Part shown: positions 8,681-17,854 of the stretch, in pieces
How positions within the stretch are numbered: the stretch's first letter is position 1
Layout: every line of letters begins with the position of its first letter
Source: CAWIUB01 sp963839175
GTDB taxonomy: Bacteria > Actinomycetota > Actinomycetes > Mycobacteriales > Jatrophihabitantaceae
NCBI GenBank assembly: GCA_963839175.1
Contig: CAWIUB010000025.1
Location: 62,001 to 126,000 of the forward strand
Direction: 5' to 3'
Length of the DNA: 64,000 nucleotides
Translations under genes and position numbers: made by a program
The notes under the pieces: model-generated
Databases searched by the model: none
What the model was told of the DNA's origin: nothing
The model's input: only the letters and a program-made list of their open reading frames with translations

Positions 8681-9379
8681 TCAGCGGGACGGCAGCAGAG
8701 CGCGAGCGGCGCGGACGCAGAAGTACACCGTTGCCGGAAGAGCGACCAGCGCACCGCTGAGCGGGAAGCCGACGCCACTGGTGCCGTTCTGCACGGCTTG
8801 GTCGGCAGACGCGATCGCGAGCCCGGCCGTGCCGGCGGCGAAGGCGGCCGCGCCCAGCGCGTCGACCAGCCCGGCGGACAGTAGGGGCGGGGAGCTCGCG
8901 CGTCGGCGCAGGGCGAGGTTGCCGAGCAGCATGAGCAGCCCGATCACTCCGGCGATGACGCGCAGGACGACCGCGTCGTCCGCGGTCTCGTTGACCGATG
9001 CTCCCCCGAACCCGAACACGCTGACCCCGCCAACGAATGAGCGGCCGAACCAGAGGTTCATCGCGAACGCGACGAGCCCGCTGATGCCTACGGCGACCAG
9101 CCCGCAGCCAGCCAGGAACAGCGCGGCTCGCAGCGTCTCGAACACGAGAGCGGCCAACGATCGCCGCACCGTCGCGCGCACGATCGGCGTCACCGGCCCG
9201 AACCGGCGGACCGCTTCGATTTCGGCTTCCTGCCGCGACATGCCTTCGGCCCGCAGTTCGGCCGCGGCCGCGTGCAGGTGATCACTGGCCTCGTCGAGCA
9301 ATCGTCGCGTGGTGCGCGCGTCGGCGCGGGTGCGCCGCAGCAGCTCGTCGAGGTAGTCCTCGATCGGGGTCTCGGTCAT
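8681..9379 (-). CDS. HAAS-domain membrane protein, partner of PadR regulator
   Basis: A 232-residue protein. Residues about 1-60 form a three-helix HAAS (DUF1700-like) domain: IEDYLDELLRRTRADARTTRRLLDEASDHL...EAEIEAVRRFGP. About four hydrophobic segments follow (FLAGCGLVAVGISGLVAFAM, VIAGVIGLLMLLGNLAL and others). ATG 9379 overlaps the stop of the PadR gene as ATGA, so the two are co-translated. In PadR-HAAS pairs the membrane protein is thought to control or be controlled with the regulator in envelope or transport stress. No transporter gene is next to it, so the target is unknown. Confidence 0.85.
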   Translation of the reverse strand: MTETPIEDYLDELLRRTRADARTTRRLLDEASDHLHAAAAELRAEGMSRQEAEIEAVRRFGPVTPIVRATVRRSLAALVFETLRAALFLAGCGLVAVGISGLVAFAMNLWFGRSFVGGVSVFGFGGASVNETADDAVVLRVIAGVIGLLMLLGNLALRRRASSPPLLSAGLVDALGAAAFAAGTAGLAIASADQAVQNGTSGVGFPLSGALVALPATVYFCVRAARALLPSR

Positions 9380-9678
9380 CCGATCACCGCCTGCATACTC
9401 ATCACCAAGCCCTGCCACTGGCGTCGCTGGGTCGCGAACTGCTTGCGGCCACCCGAGGTGAGCGCGTAGATCCGCCGCCGCCGTCCTTGCGCCACCTCGA
9501 CCGAACTCTCGACAAGGTCAGCCTGCTCGAGCCGGTGCAGCGCAGGGTAGATCGTGCCCTCCGCCAAATCGAACACGCCGTCGCTGCGTTCACGCAGCGC
9601 CGCGATGATGGCGTACCCGTGCGCCGGTCCGTGGCGCAGCACGCCCATCAGCAGCAGATCCACCTTCTGCCTCAACAT
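9376..9678 (-). CDS. PadR family transcriptional regulator
   Basis: A 100-residue winged-helix protein. LLLMGVLRHGPAHGYAIIAAL is the recognition-helix region, EGTIYPALHRLEQADLV the core, and RRRRIYALTSGGRKQF the wing. It matches the short PadR (family s1) type. It is the first gene of a two-gene unit with the HAAS membrane protein (ATGA overlap). Such regulators normally repress their own operon through an operator at the promoter. The 175-bp upstream spacer contains TATGCCTAGACTATCG on the minus strand, but I cannot define an operator. Confidence 0.88.
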   Translation of the reverse strand: MLRQKVDLLLMGVLRHGPAHGYAIIAALRERSDGVFDLAEGTIYPALHRLEQADLVESSVEVAQGRRRRIYALTSGGRKQFATQRRQWQGLVMSMQAVIG

Positions 9679-9853
9679 ACCTCGATAGTCTAGGCATAGC
9701 GTGGCTAGGTGTCCACGATGATCGACCGAGCCAAGAACTCCACGGCTCGCCCCGATCAGCGACCGGAAGTAATCGGCGATCTTGTTGATCTCCGGTGGCG
9801 ACTGCGGCTCACCGTTGACGGCATGTAGCCGGATCGACGGTGCCGTCGATGAA

Positions 9854-10444
9854 TCACTGAACGGGCCGATAGCGGCAGACCAGGACGCCGGTGGCAGCGG
9901 TTTGGGCGGAGGTCAGTTGGAATCTGCGCGCCTCACCGTCGGTGGGGAACAACGTCTTGCCGCCACCGAGGGTTATCGGCTCGATCATGAGGACGAGCTC
10001 GTCGACCAACCCCGCTGCCAGCAACGCCCGCACGACCGACACGCTGCCGTAGACGTAGATGTCGCCGCCCGGCTTGTCGCGCAGCGACGCCACGGTGCTG
10101 ACGAGTTCGACGCTGCGGATGATCGTCGTCGGCGTCCAGGTGAGATCGTCATCGGTGAACGTGTCCGACACCACGTATTTCTGGGCCTGGTTGATCCAAT
10201 CGGCGAACGGGTCGCCACTGCGTTCGGGCCAGGCTGTCGCCGACACTTGGTACGTGCGGCGTCCCTGGAGCAGGGACTCGTTTCGTTCGGCGAACTCGCC
10301 AATCACCGCGCCCATGACGTCAGGGTCGAAGAACTGCATCGACCAGCCGCCGTGGCGAAACCCGCCGCTGGTGTCCTCCTCGGCGCCGCCAGGCGCCTGG
10401 ACCACACCGTCGAGGCTCATGAACTCGCTGACCACCACTCGCAT
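9854..10444 (-). CDS. RibD C-terminal/dihydrofolate-reductase-like protein
   Basis: 196 residues of the RibD-C/DHFR fold: MRVVVSEFMSLDGVVQAPGG at the N-terminus, LLQGRRTYQVSA, GGDIYVYGSVSVVRALLAAGLVDEL with the glycine-rich NADPH-binding turn, and EPITLGGGKTLFP. Stand-alone members are probably NADPH-dependent reductases of unknown substrate rather than riboflavin enzymes. I use ATG 10444, at the conserved MRVVVSEF; an ATG seven codons upstream is possible. A related gene lies at 57912-58532. No riboflavin genes are nearby. Confidence 0.83.
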   Translation of the reverse strand: MRVVVSEFMSLDGVVQAPGGAEEDTSGGFRHGGWSMQFFDPDVMGAVIGEFAERNESLLQGRRTYQVSATAWPERSGDPFADWINQAQKYVVSDTFTDDDLTWTPTTIIRSVELVSTVASLRDKPGGDIYVYGSVSVVRALLAAGLVDELVLMIEPITLGGGKTLFPTDGEARRFQLTSAQTAATGVLVCRYRPVQ

Positions 10445-10890
10445 CGTCGCGTCTCCATCCATCAAAGGGCGCTATACGTGTTCGACGTTTGATCGCAACG
10501 GAACTCATCGGCACGAGCCCCCGGATCAAAGGGGCTCGGCACCGCCTGCACAAACGCTAAGCCAGGCACTACCCGCACGGCCAGGCCGCGGCACCACTCG
10601 TCCCCGGCGCCGGCCGCGATCGACCGAACCCCGATCTCTCACACCGTCACACGCATATATCGACGAACCCGCACCCGCGTGATGCGGCGCCGCCGTATTC
10701 GGCAGGTTCCGGTCCGCCACCTGTTCGGTCGCGACGTGGAACGACGATCGCGCCGGGGATCCCCCACCGCAGGTCAACCGTCCCTCCGTTGCGTCGCATC
10801 AGGTGCCGCTACGTCGGCAGGCCAGTGGACACGGGAACCCCGTTGCGATAGCTGGGACAAGGCGCGGGTCGCCATTGCCGGCGCGTCTGA
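10445..10890. other. Spacer without a recognisable gene
   Basis: About 450 bp in which neither strand gives a family-like protein. It must include the promoter of the minus-strand RibD-like gene. No repeat or RNA feature was seen. Confidence 0.4.
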
Positions 10891-11571
10891 TCAGAGTTGT
10901 GCGGCGTAGTCGATCAGTTTGTCGGCGAGCCCGGATGGGTTGCTCAGCGCGACCAAGTGACCGCCCGGGATCTCGTCGGCGTCGAGCGCGAGCCTGTCTC
11001 TGGCGATGCGGTGTTGGAAGCCAGCCGGGAAGAATCGGTCGTCGCGGCCGATGAGCACCTTGATCGGAACATCTGGCCAGTGCGTGAAATCGCAGGGCTG
11101 CGCCATCGCCGCGGCGGACGGCTCACGCGCCTCACCGGACAGCAACTCCGCCTTCGCGTCATCGGCGACGTCGTGCAGGAAATGGCGGTCGAGGTCGAAC
11201 TCGGGATCGCGACCTGCCGCAAGGTCGGCCTCACGCCGTGCTGCGCCGGAGCCGGTGTTGTCCCACCAATCGTCCGGCGTCTCGCCGGGCAGCGGGATCA
11301 TGGCATTGAGCAGCACGACCATCCGCACCGGCTTGCCGATCATGGGCGCACTGAACCCGCCGAGTGACTGCGCGACAAGGACGACGTCCTGGTGGGCGTC
11401 CATCGCCGCTTCCACGGTCGCGGCAAATCCGTGCAGGTCGAGCAATGGGTCGTCCTCCTTGATGTCGACGGCGATCGCGCGGTGGCCGCGGCGTTCCAGT
11501 TCGGACACGAGCCGACTCCAGTACGCGGCGTGCCCGCCGGCACCGGGAACCAAGACGAACGTCACCAGCAC
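10891..11571 (-). CDS. Alpha/beta hydrolase (salicylate-esterase-like)
   Basis: A 226-residue serine hydrolase. It has an oxyanion loop FVLVPGAGGHAAYWSRL, the nucleophile elbow VLVAQSLGGFSAP with Ser, the acid in LIGRDDRFFPAGFQ, and the catalytic His in IPGGHLVALSNP. This arrangement is that of small esterases related to plant methylesterase-like hydrolases. The substrate is unknown. It is a single gene between spacers. A truncated paralogue with the same N-terminal sequence style lies at 50590-50800. Confidence 0.85.
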   Translation of the reverse strand: MLVTFVLVPGAGGHAAYWSRLVSELERRGHRAIAVDIKEDDPLLDLHGFAATVEAAMDAHQDVVLVAQSLGGFSAPMIGKPVRMVVLLNAMIPLPGETPDDWWDNTGSGAARREADLAAGRDPEFDLDRHFLHDVADDAKAELLSGEAREPSAAAMAQPCDFTHWPDVPIKVLIGRDDRFFPAGFQHRIARDRLALDADEIPGGHLVALSNPSGLADKLIDYAAQL

Positions 11572-12025
11572 TCAGCTCCAATCCTCCTGACCCGCGCATC
11601 ATCGCGCCCGGCAGACATGTATGGAAGCCCAACGGGCCGACCCAACTCAGTCCCAGCTGGTGCAGGACGAGCACGGACAGCCGCTATCCGGTGCACAGAA
11701 CGTTCCGCATGATCACGACGGCGTGAGGCATACCGGCGTGGCGCTCACGCCGCGTGGCCACGCCAAGATCGAGTCGGAGCAGTCGATATGCCCAGACCGC
11801 CCGCGGGCGGACGATCGCCGCGCCGAACAACCGTTACTGCAACGCCGACAACTCCGCAGATCGAGAACGTAATCGGCGGTATGGCTCGATCGCGTGATCA
11901 CGCTCGGTGATGAGCTGGCGAGTTCGGCTGACATCGGTTCTACGGTCTGTGTCATCAGTTCGTTCTGCTGGGGTGCCGGGCGCCTCTGCGGGTTCCGGGC
12001 CCTGGCCCGACCGTGGAGGTATCCG
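11572..12025. other. Spacer upstream of a broken integrase gene
   Basis: About 450 bp with no recognisable gene. It contains one GTAATCGGCG copy (11869-11878). A GTGGAGG ribosome site lies at its right end for the integrase start. Confidence 0.4.
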
Positions 12026-12412
12026 ATGACTGCTCCGAGCGTCGAAAGACCTGCGACGACCACAGTGGCGGTTCCGGTCGAACCGCTGTTCAGCGCCGAC
12101 GAGCGCGCCGCGCTGGTCGGGTTCCTGGCCGGCTATTCCGGCCAGACCCGCGTCGCCTACACGCTGGACCTGCGCCAGTACACGTCCTGGTGTGCGACCC
12201 ACGGGCTGCACCTGTTCGCCGCGAAGCGGGCGGACATTGAGTGCTACGCCCGCGACCTCGAGGCGCGTGGTCGGGCCCGGGCGACGATCGCGCGGAGGTT
12301 GTGCACGGTGTGCGGGTTCTACCGCTACGGCGTCGAAGAGGACCTGCTCGACCACTCCCCCGCAGCACACGTGCGACGACCGCGGCTGGACTACGAATCC
12401 CACGCCACCGCC
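12026..12412 (+). pseudogene. Tyrosine recombinase (integrase), N-terminal fragment
   Basis: Starts at ATG 12026 with a good GTGGAGGT ribosome site. It encodes the SAM-like core-binding domain: LVGFLAGYSGQTRVAYTLDLRQYTSWC and KRADIECYARDLEARGRARATIARRLCTVCGFYRYGVEEDLLDHSPAAHVRRP. The frame is cut after SHATA at the CTAG end of an IS1182 element. Its catalytic domain survives at 16317-16702 beyond two insertion sequences, with about 40 codons lost at the junction. It was a free-standing XerD-like integrase and is no longer functional. Confidence 0.85.
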
Positions 12413-14434
12413 CTAGGTGGCTGGTGTTTTTCGTCGCGTGGCGGTGCCGCGTCTTGTTGATCATCTCTGGGAGCATGTGCCTATGCCGCAGGGACGTGGT
12501 TGCCGGGGTGAGTCGTGACGTTGGGGCTGGCGCCGAGGCAGGCTGATTTGTTCCGGTCCACGGCCGGGTTCTGTGACGGCCGGGTCGGACCGGAGTCGAT
12601 CTACGGGCTGCTGCACCGGGAGTGTCACCGGCTGTTCCCCGATGAGATGTTCGCCGACCTGTTCACCGATGTGGGCCGACGCAGCGTGCCGCCTCAGATC
12701 GTGGCGGTGGTGATGGTGTTGCAACGCATCGAGGGCTGCAGCGACCGGGAGGCGGCCGACCGGTTCTGCTTCGACGCGCGGTGGAAGTACGCGGCGGGCG
12801 GGCTGGATTTCGACTACCCGGGGTTCGTGCACACAGTGCTGGTGGACATGCGCGCCCGGCTGGCCGCCTCGGCCGCGCCGGACCGGATCTTCGACATGGT
12901 GCTCGAGGTGGCCAAGGCGGCCGGGCTGGTGGGCCGGCGGCGGGTGCTGGACTCCACAGCGTTGTATGACGCGGTCGCCACGATGGACACCGTCACCCTG
13001 GTCCGCTCGGCGATCCGGGGGTTGCTCAAAGCCGCAGACAGCGAGCTGGCCGGCGAGCTCCGGGCGGTGCTGGGGCGTGATGACGACTACGTCGCTGCGG
13101 GCAAGCCGGTGTGTGACTACGACGACCCGGACGCGCGGGCCGAGCTGGTCGACGCGCTGGCCCGCGACGGCATGGCGCTGCTGGCGGTGCTGGACGGCAG
13201 AGAACTCACCGACGCGGTGGCCCAGGCCGCGGCGTTGCTGGCCACCGTGCTCGGCCAAGACCTCGACCGCGACGAGGCCGGGGTGTTCCGGATCGCCCGG
13301 CGGGTCGCCAAAGACCGGGTGATCTCCACCGTGGATCCCGAGACCCGGCACGGGCACAAGACCGCGGCGCGCGGTTTCGACGGCTACAAGGGGCATGTCG
13401 GCATCGACCCCGACACCGAGATCATCACCGCCACCACGGTGAGCGCCGGTAACGCCGGGGACGCCAGCGTCGCCGAAGACCTCATCGCAGACCTGCTCGA
13501 CGAGCACGACACCGACCACGACACCGACACCGGCGAGGCCACCGACACCGGCACCGGCACCGATGGGGTTGCTGACGAGGTCGTCGAGGCATCCGATACC
13601 GCCGGCGAGGCCGCGCCGGGCAGCGACTCTGGGCAGGCCGGTGATGCCGGTAGCGACGCCGGCTCGGATCAGGCCAGTGTCTACGGCGATAACGCCTACG
13701 GCACTGGACAGTTCCACGACCGGCTGGACCAAGCCGGGATCGAGTCCAAGTGCAAGACCCAGCAGCCGGTCGCCGCGGGCGGGTTGTTCAGCAAGGACCG
13801 CTTCGACATCGACCTCGAACAGGACAGCGTGACCTGTCCCGCCGGGAACACCGCGCCGATCCGCCGCGGTGCCGACGGGGCCGGCACCGCCAGCTTCGGC
13901 CAGGCCTGCACCGGCTGCCCGCTGCGCGAGCAGTGCACCAAGGCCGCTGGCGGGCGCAGCATCGGCATCGGCCCGTATGAGCAGCAACTCGCCCACGCAC
14001 GGCACCGGCAGCGTGACCCGGACTGGGTCGCCGACTACCGCGCCACCCGACCCAAAGTGGAACGCAAGATCGGGCACCTGATGCGCCGCCACCACGGCGG
14101 CAGGCGCGCCCGGGTCCGCGGACAGACCAAGGTCGCCGCCGACTTCGCCCTGCTCGCCGCCGCCGTCAACCTCGCACGCCTGGCCGCGCTCGCCGTGGCC
14201 GGCACGCCGAACCAAGGATGGGCCACAGCGGCCGGATAGGCCGATCCAGGCAGCACAACGCCGTACCCGGCAGCCACAAGCGGCCGCCACCACCTCACCG
14301 CCACCGCAAATCGCTCACAGCAGCACCGATCGCAGGTCGCGCTCAACTCGACCCAGGCGCCGCGACACCGGCCCACCGGCACTCCGCCGTCAGCGGTCAC
14401 CCCCTCAGACAGCCGTTCGACACCAGCCACCTAG
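12413..14434 (+). mobile_element. IS1182-family insertion sequence
   Basis: A roughly 2.0-kb element with perfect 14-bp ends: CTAGGTGGCTGGTG at 12413-12426 and its reverse complement CACCAGCCACCTAG at 14421-14434. It carries one transposase gene. The terminal CTAG is palindromic, so it may be target duplication rather than part of the IS. Its right CTAG is shared with the left end of the neighbouring IS1634 element. Confidence 0.85.
12515..14239 (+). CDS. IS1182-family transposase
   Basis: A 574-residue DDE transposase. The N-terminal region GPESIYGLLHRECHRLFPDEMFADLF and VVMVLQRIEGCSDREAADRFCFDARWKYAAG is diagnostic of IS1182. Catalytic acidic residues sit in VLDSTALYD, VYGDNAYGT and RPKVERKIGHL. 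A cysteine-rich segment (VTCPAGNT...CTGCPLREQC) lies before the last Glu. Between the first two Asp motifs there is an unusual Asp/Thr/Gly-rich insert of about 60 residues (around residues 330-385). The GTG start lies 89 bp inside the left repeat. The gene is uninterrupted, so the element may be active. Confidence 0.9.
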   Translation: MTLGLAPRQADLFRSTAGFCDGRVGPESIYGLLHRECHRLFPDEMFADLFTDVGRRSVPPQIVAVVMVLQRIEGCSDREAADRFCFDARWKYAAGGLDFDYPGFVHTVLVDMRARLAASAAPDRIFDMVLEVAKAAGLVGRRRVLDSTALYDAVATMDTVTLVRSAIRGLLKAADSELAGELRAVLGRDDDYVAAGKPVCDYDDPDARAELVDALARDGMALLAVLDGRELTDAVAQAAALLATVLGQDLDRDEAGVFRIARRVAKDRVISTVDPETRHGHKTAARGFDGYKGHVGIDPDTEIITATTVSAGNAGDASVAEDLIADLLDEHDTDHDTDTGEATDTGTGTDGVADEVVEASDTAGEAAPGSDSGQAGDAGSDAGSDQASVYGDNAYGTGQFHDRLDQAGIESKCKTQQPVAAGGLFSKDRFDIDLEQDSVTCPAGNTAPIRRGADGAGTASFGQACTGCPLREQCTKAAGGRSIGIGPYEQQLAHARHRQRDPDWVADYRATRPKVERKIGHLMRRHHGGRRARVRGQTKVAADFALLAAAVNLARLAALAVAGTPNQGWATAAG

Positions 14435-16313
14435 CGGGAGTTTCCGGCCTTCGTAGTTGATCAGTGCGACACGCCCTTGTGGTGCTTGGGATTCGTGGCT
14501 CGAGAGTGTATTACCTATATATGGCTTCTATTGTGGGGAAGCGGCAGGGCAACCAGACGTACTACTACCTGGTCGAGTCGGCGCGGGTGGGCGGCAAGCC
14601 CCGGATCGTGTCCCAGCAGTACCTGGGCAGCGCGGAGGAGGTCGCGGCCAAGTTGTCCGGCGCGCCGACGGGACAGCCGGTCCGCACCCAGCACAAACGT
14701 TTCGGGGACCTGGCCGCGGTGTGGTCGACGCTCGATCGGCTGGGCGTGGCGGCGGTGATCGACCGGGTGGCGCCGCGGCACGCGAACGCGGCGGTGCCGG
14801 TGGGCACCTACATCGCGTTGGCGACCGCGAACCGGATCGTGGCGCCCTGCTCGAAGCTGGCCTTCGCCGACTGGTGGGTCAGCACCGCCGGGCCACGGTT
14901 CACCCGCCTGTGCAGGGCCGCGACCGATCACCGCCGGTTCTGGGACGCGATGGACCGCCTCGACGCGCCCGATCTTCAGCTCATCGAGGCCGAGCTGGGC
15001 CGGCGCATGGTCAGCGAGTTCGGGCTGGACCTATCCGGGCTGATGCTGGACATGACCAACTTCGCCACCTACATCGACACGGCCAACCCGAAGGCGCCGA
15101 TCGCCCAACGCGGCAAGGCGAAGCAGAAACGCACCGACCTGCGCCTGGTCGGACTCGCGTTGGTCGTCACCGCCGACGGCGCGATACCGCTGCTCTCGCA
15201 CGCCTACGCCGGCGACCGGCCCGACGTCACCCAGTTCGGCACCGTCATCACCGAACTGAGCACCCGCTACCGGCAACTGGTCGCGGGCCTGGAGTCGCTG
15301 ACCGTGGTCTATGACGCCGGACAGAACTCCCAGGACAACCAGGAACTCATCGAAGCCTCCGGGCTGGGGTTCGTCGGCTCGCTACCGCCCTCGCAGCACC
15401 CCGAACTGCTGGCCATCCCGGCCAGCGACTACCGACCCGTCGACCGGCAGCGCTACCCCGGGCTGGGCTGCGTGGACACCACCGTCACCGCGCTCGGGGT
15501 GACCCGCCGCGCGGTGCTGACCCACTCACCGACCCTGCACGCCAAACAGTCGGCCGGTTTCGACCAGACCCTGGCCAAAACCCGCGCCCGCCTCGGCGAG
15601 TTGCAGGCCCGCCTGGCCCGCGGCCACACCCGCCGCGACAAGGCCGCCGTCCAGGCCGAGATCGCGACGATCTGCAAACCCCGCTGGGTCAACCAAGTCA
15701 TCACCACCACCCTCACCGGCACCGAGCCCGCCGAGTTGCGCCTGTCCTGGCGCACCGATACCCGCGCCCGCCGACGCCTCGAGGATCGCCTGTTCGGCAA
15801 ACGGATCCTGTTCACCAACCGCGAGCACTGGACCACCGCCGACGTCGTGGCCGGCTACCGCTCCCAGAACGGCGTCGAATCCGGGTTCCGGCAACTCAAA
15901 GACCCACACGTCGTCTCCTTCGCACCGATGCACCACTGGACCGAGCAGAAGATCCGCGTGCACGTGTTCTACTGCGTGCTCGCCCTGACCATCGCCCACC
16001 TGATGCGCCGGCAGGCCGAGCACGCCGGCCTCCACATGTCAGTACGCGAACTACTGGCCACCCTCGCCGGCATCGAAGAGACCGTGCTGCTCTACCACGA
16101 CGGCGGCAAGGGACGCCCCCGCGCGCAACGCATACTCACCGACATCGACCCGGTCCAGCAGCAACTCGCCGAGATCTTCGACACCGCCCGCTACGCCCCC
16201 ACCCGCTGACCACCCCAGCCAGCCGACTTAGGTAATACACCAGCCACGCCCGAAACCCCAACCCGTAAGGCGAAACAGTCAAACGATCAAGAAAGCCCGG
16301 AAGGTTCCGCTAG
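14431..16313 (+). mobile_element. IS1634-family insertion sequence, copy 1
   Basis: Outer imperfect ends CTAGCGGGAGTTTCCGG (14431-14447) and CCGGAAGGTTCCGCTAG (16297-16313) match at 14 of 17 positions. Inner perfect 12-bp repeats are GTGTATTACCTA (14506-14517) and TAGGTAATACAC (16229-16240). The transposase ATG begins 3 bases after the inner left repeat. The same two-tier layout occurs in copy 2 at 38927-40867. It lies inside a broken integrase gene. Confidence 0.75.
14521..16209 (+). CDS. IS1634-family transposase
   Basis: A 562-residue DDE transposase of the IS1634 (IS4-related) group. Start MASIVGKRQGNQTYYYLVES. Catalytic motifs: LMLDMTNFATYID, TVVYDAGQNS, and a YREK-like region VAGYRSQNGVESGFRQLKDPHVV. 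The conserved IAQRGKAKQKRTDLRLVGL follows the first Asp. An upstream in-frame ATG (14464) is outside the inner repeat; I prefer 14521, which matches the N-terminus of copy 2 (MASLYKKV). The start sits 3 bp from the inner repeat, so transcripts probably have almost no leader. About half of its residues appear to match copy 2, so the two are different IS species. Confidence 0.88.
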   Translation: MASIVGKRQGNQTYYYLVESARVGGKPRIVSQQYLGSAEEVAAKLSGAPTGQPVRTQHKRFGDLAAVWSTLDRLGVAAVIDRVAPRHANAAVPVGTYIALATANRIVAPCSKLAFADWWVSTAGPRFTRLCRAATDHRRFWDAMDRLDAPDLQLIEAELGRRMVSEFGLDLSGLMLDMTNFATYIDTANPKAPIAQRGKAKQKRTDLRLVGLALVVTADGAIPLLSHAYAGDRPDVTQFGTVITELSTRYRQLVAGLESLTVVYDAGQNSQDNQELIEASGLGFVGSLPPSQHPELLAIPASDYRPVDRQRYPGLGCVDTTVTALGVTRRAVLTHSPTLHAKQSAGFDQTLAKTRARLGELQARLARGHTRRDKAAVQAEIATICKPRWVNQVITTTLTGTEPAELRLSWRTDTRARRRLEDRLFGKRILFTNREHWTTADVVAGYRSQNGVESGFRQLKDPHVVSFAPMHHWTEQKIRVHVFYCVLALTIAHLMRRQAEHAGLHMSVRELLATLAGIEETVLLYHDGGKGRPRAQRILTDIDPVQQQLAEIFDTARYAPTR

Positions 16314-16316
16314 AGG

Positions 16317-16702
16317 CCAACATCGATGCCCTCGGCACCTAGCTAGCGGCCACCGGACGCTGACGGTGCTCCGCAAAGGCGGCAAGATCGTGACCATCCC
16401 TCTCGCGCCGCGCACCGCGCGGGCGATCGACCTGACCATCGGCGACGCGTCGAGGGTCCAGTGTTCCTGCGCCGTGACCGGCGGCGGATGGACCGGCACG
16501 CCGCGGCGCGGATCGTGCACGGCGCCGCGAAGAAGGCGGGACTGGGCAACAAGAAGATCAGCCCGCACACGCTGCGGCACGCCGTCACCGCCGCCCTGGA
16601 CGCGGGAGTGCCGCTGCGCGACGTGCAGGTCGCGCCCGCGTTTCTCTCGACCGGCACGCCACCTACATCGTCGCCGCCTACCTCGCCGGCGCCGCCCGAT
16701 AA
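16317..16702 (+). pseudogene. Tyrosine recombinase (integrase), C-terminal fragment
   Basis: Continuation of the integrase from 12026. In changing frames it reads EANIDALGT, GHRTLTVLRKGGKIVTIPLAPRTARAIDLTIG, then GPVFLRRDRRRMDRHAAARIVHGAAKKAG and SPHTLRHAVTAALDAGVPLRDVQ, ending LDRHATYIVAAYLAGAAR with TAA at 16700-16702. A TAG interrupts near 16338. The Lys and HTLRH boxes survive, but about 15 codons with the GHxxxxTTxxY box (second His and Tyr nucleophile) are deleted between VPLRDVQ and LDRHATYI. Catalysis is therefore lost independently of the insertions. Confidence 0.8.
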
Positions 16703-16975
16703 TGCACCCGGTGACTCGCCGCTCACGACCTGAGCCGTCGCGAGGTACGGCCGGCGTCGCCGGCTCGATGCGCAGATGAATCTGCTCGGTACGCGACGCT
16801 GATGGCCGATGTCACGACGCGGAACGGTCAGCGCGCTGCCAGTTCGTGGGCAAGCAGCTGCCCGACCGCGGATCTTCTCGTGGACTTCGCGGCCGATTCG
16901 ATCGGTTGGCCAGCTGTTCGGCGAGGTCGCAGTCGAACAAGCGCTTGCCGGGAGAACAGGCGGTACGTTCAAGAA

Positions 16976-17500
16976 ATGGAGGTCATCAATCTGGGTGAGG
17001 CGGATGGGCTGCCGCCGGTGGACTGGGCCGCCGTTGTCGAGAAGCTCGATGCGGGTTCGGCTCCGGCTGTGGACGCGGCGAACTCCCGCACGACATGGCT
17101 GTCCACCGTCAACGACGACGGCAGCCCTCACGTGACTGCGGTCGGTGCCCTTTGGGTGGACAGTACGTTCTGGTTCCAGACCGGCACCGGTACGCGTAAG
17201 GGGCGCAACGTCGCCCGCGATCCCCGGTGTTCGGTCGCGGTGTCGATCCGCGACGCGGACGTCGTGGTCGAAGGTGACGCGGTGCGGGTGACCGAGCCGG
17301 GCGCCGTGGCGCACATTGCGAGGGCATGGGCGGACAACGGTTGGCCAGCGGAGCCCGACGAGAGCGGGTCGGGCATCACTGCCCCGTTCAACGCACCGTC
17401 GCAAGGACCACCGCCGTGGACCGTGTATCGGATTGAGCCACGGTCGGCGACCGTGGTCTCGTCGACGGAGCCGGGCGGCCTGACGCGGTTTCGCTTCTGA
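16976..17500 (+). CDS. Pyridoxamine 5'-phosphate oxidase-fold (split-barrel) protein
   Basis: 174 residues. Split-barrel pattern: TTWLSTVNDDGSPHVTAVGALWVDSTFWFQTG, GTRKGRNVARDPRCSVAVSIRDADVVVEGDAVRV, ending PPWTVYRIEPRSATVVSSTEPGGLTRFRF. Such stand-alone proteins bind FMN or F420 and reduce small molecules or degrade haem; which applies is not clear. Start ATG 16976 (MEVINLGEADGL), where family similarity begins. It lies just past the integrase relic. A second split-barrel protein is at 38538-38930. Confidence 0.8.
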   Translation: MEVINLGEADGLPPVDWAAVVEKLDAGSAPAVDAANSRTTWLSTVNDDGSPHVTAVGALWVDSTFWFQTGTGTRKGRNVARDPRCSVAVSIRDADVVVEGDAVRVTEPGAVAHIARAWADNGWPAEPDESGSGITAPFNAPSQGPPPWTVYRIEPRSATVVSSTEPGGLTRFRF

Positions 17501-17854
17501 GCCTGATCGAGCGACATGATTCTGCGCGAGAATCGCAGGCTCGGCTTCGTTCTCGGCCCGCACCCTGTCGGCGTTGGTGCACCCCGCCAACACGGCCGTA
17601 AGTCGGCCCGTAAGTCGGACAGGGAGGCAGCCTTTCGAGCCGGCCGGGGAAGGGCTCCTCATCCCTCACGCCGCTGACATCGCGCGGTTGAAGCGTCGAT
17701 TCCGAGCGCTTCGCCGGCGGGGCGTTATCAGCGCAGGACGGCGGGTTCTGCGTGCGATCACCCTTGACGACGATGCCTCTCATCCGGATTGGACCGAGGT
17801 ATGGGCGGGCCGGACAACCTGAATTACCGCGGCACCGATGCGACCGCATAGGGC
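17501..17854. other. Spacer with possible gene relics
   Basis: About 350 bp. The plus strand around 17660-17820 reads a basic stretch (ARLKRRFRALRRRGVISAGRR) without family resemblance. A short direct repeat of GTAAGTCGG occurs near 17600. I do not call a gene. Confidence 0.35.

Noticed and set aside
9854..10444. Riboflavin biosynthesis role for the RibD-like proteins
   Set aside because: They lack the deaminase domain and are not near rib genes, so a general reductase assignment is safer.
12461..14293. 610-codon minus-strand open frame across the IS1182 transposase
   Set aside because: It is the mirror image of the transposase, with Gly/Val/His-rich composition and no recognisable domain.
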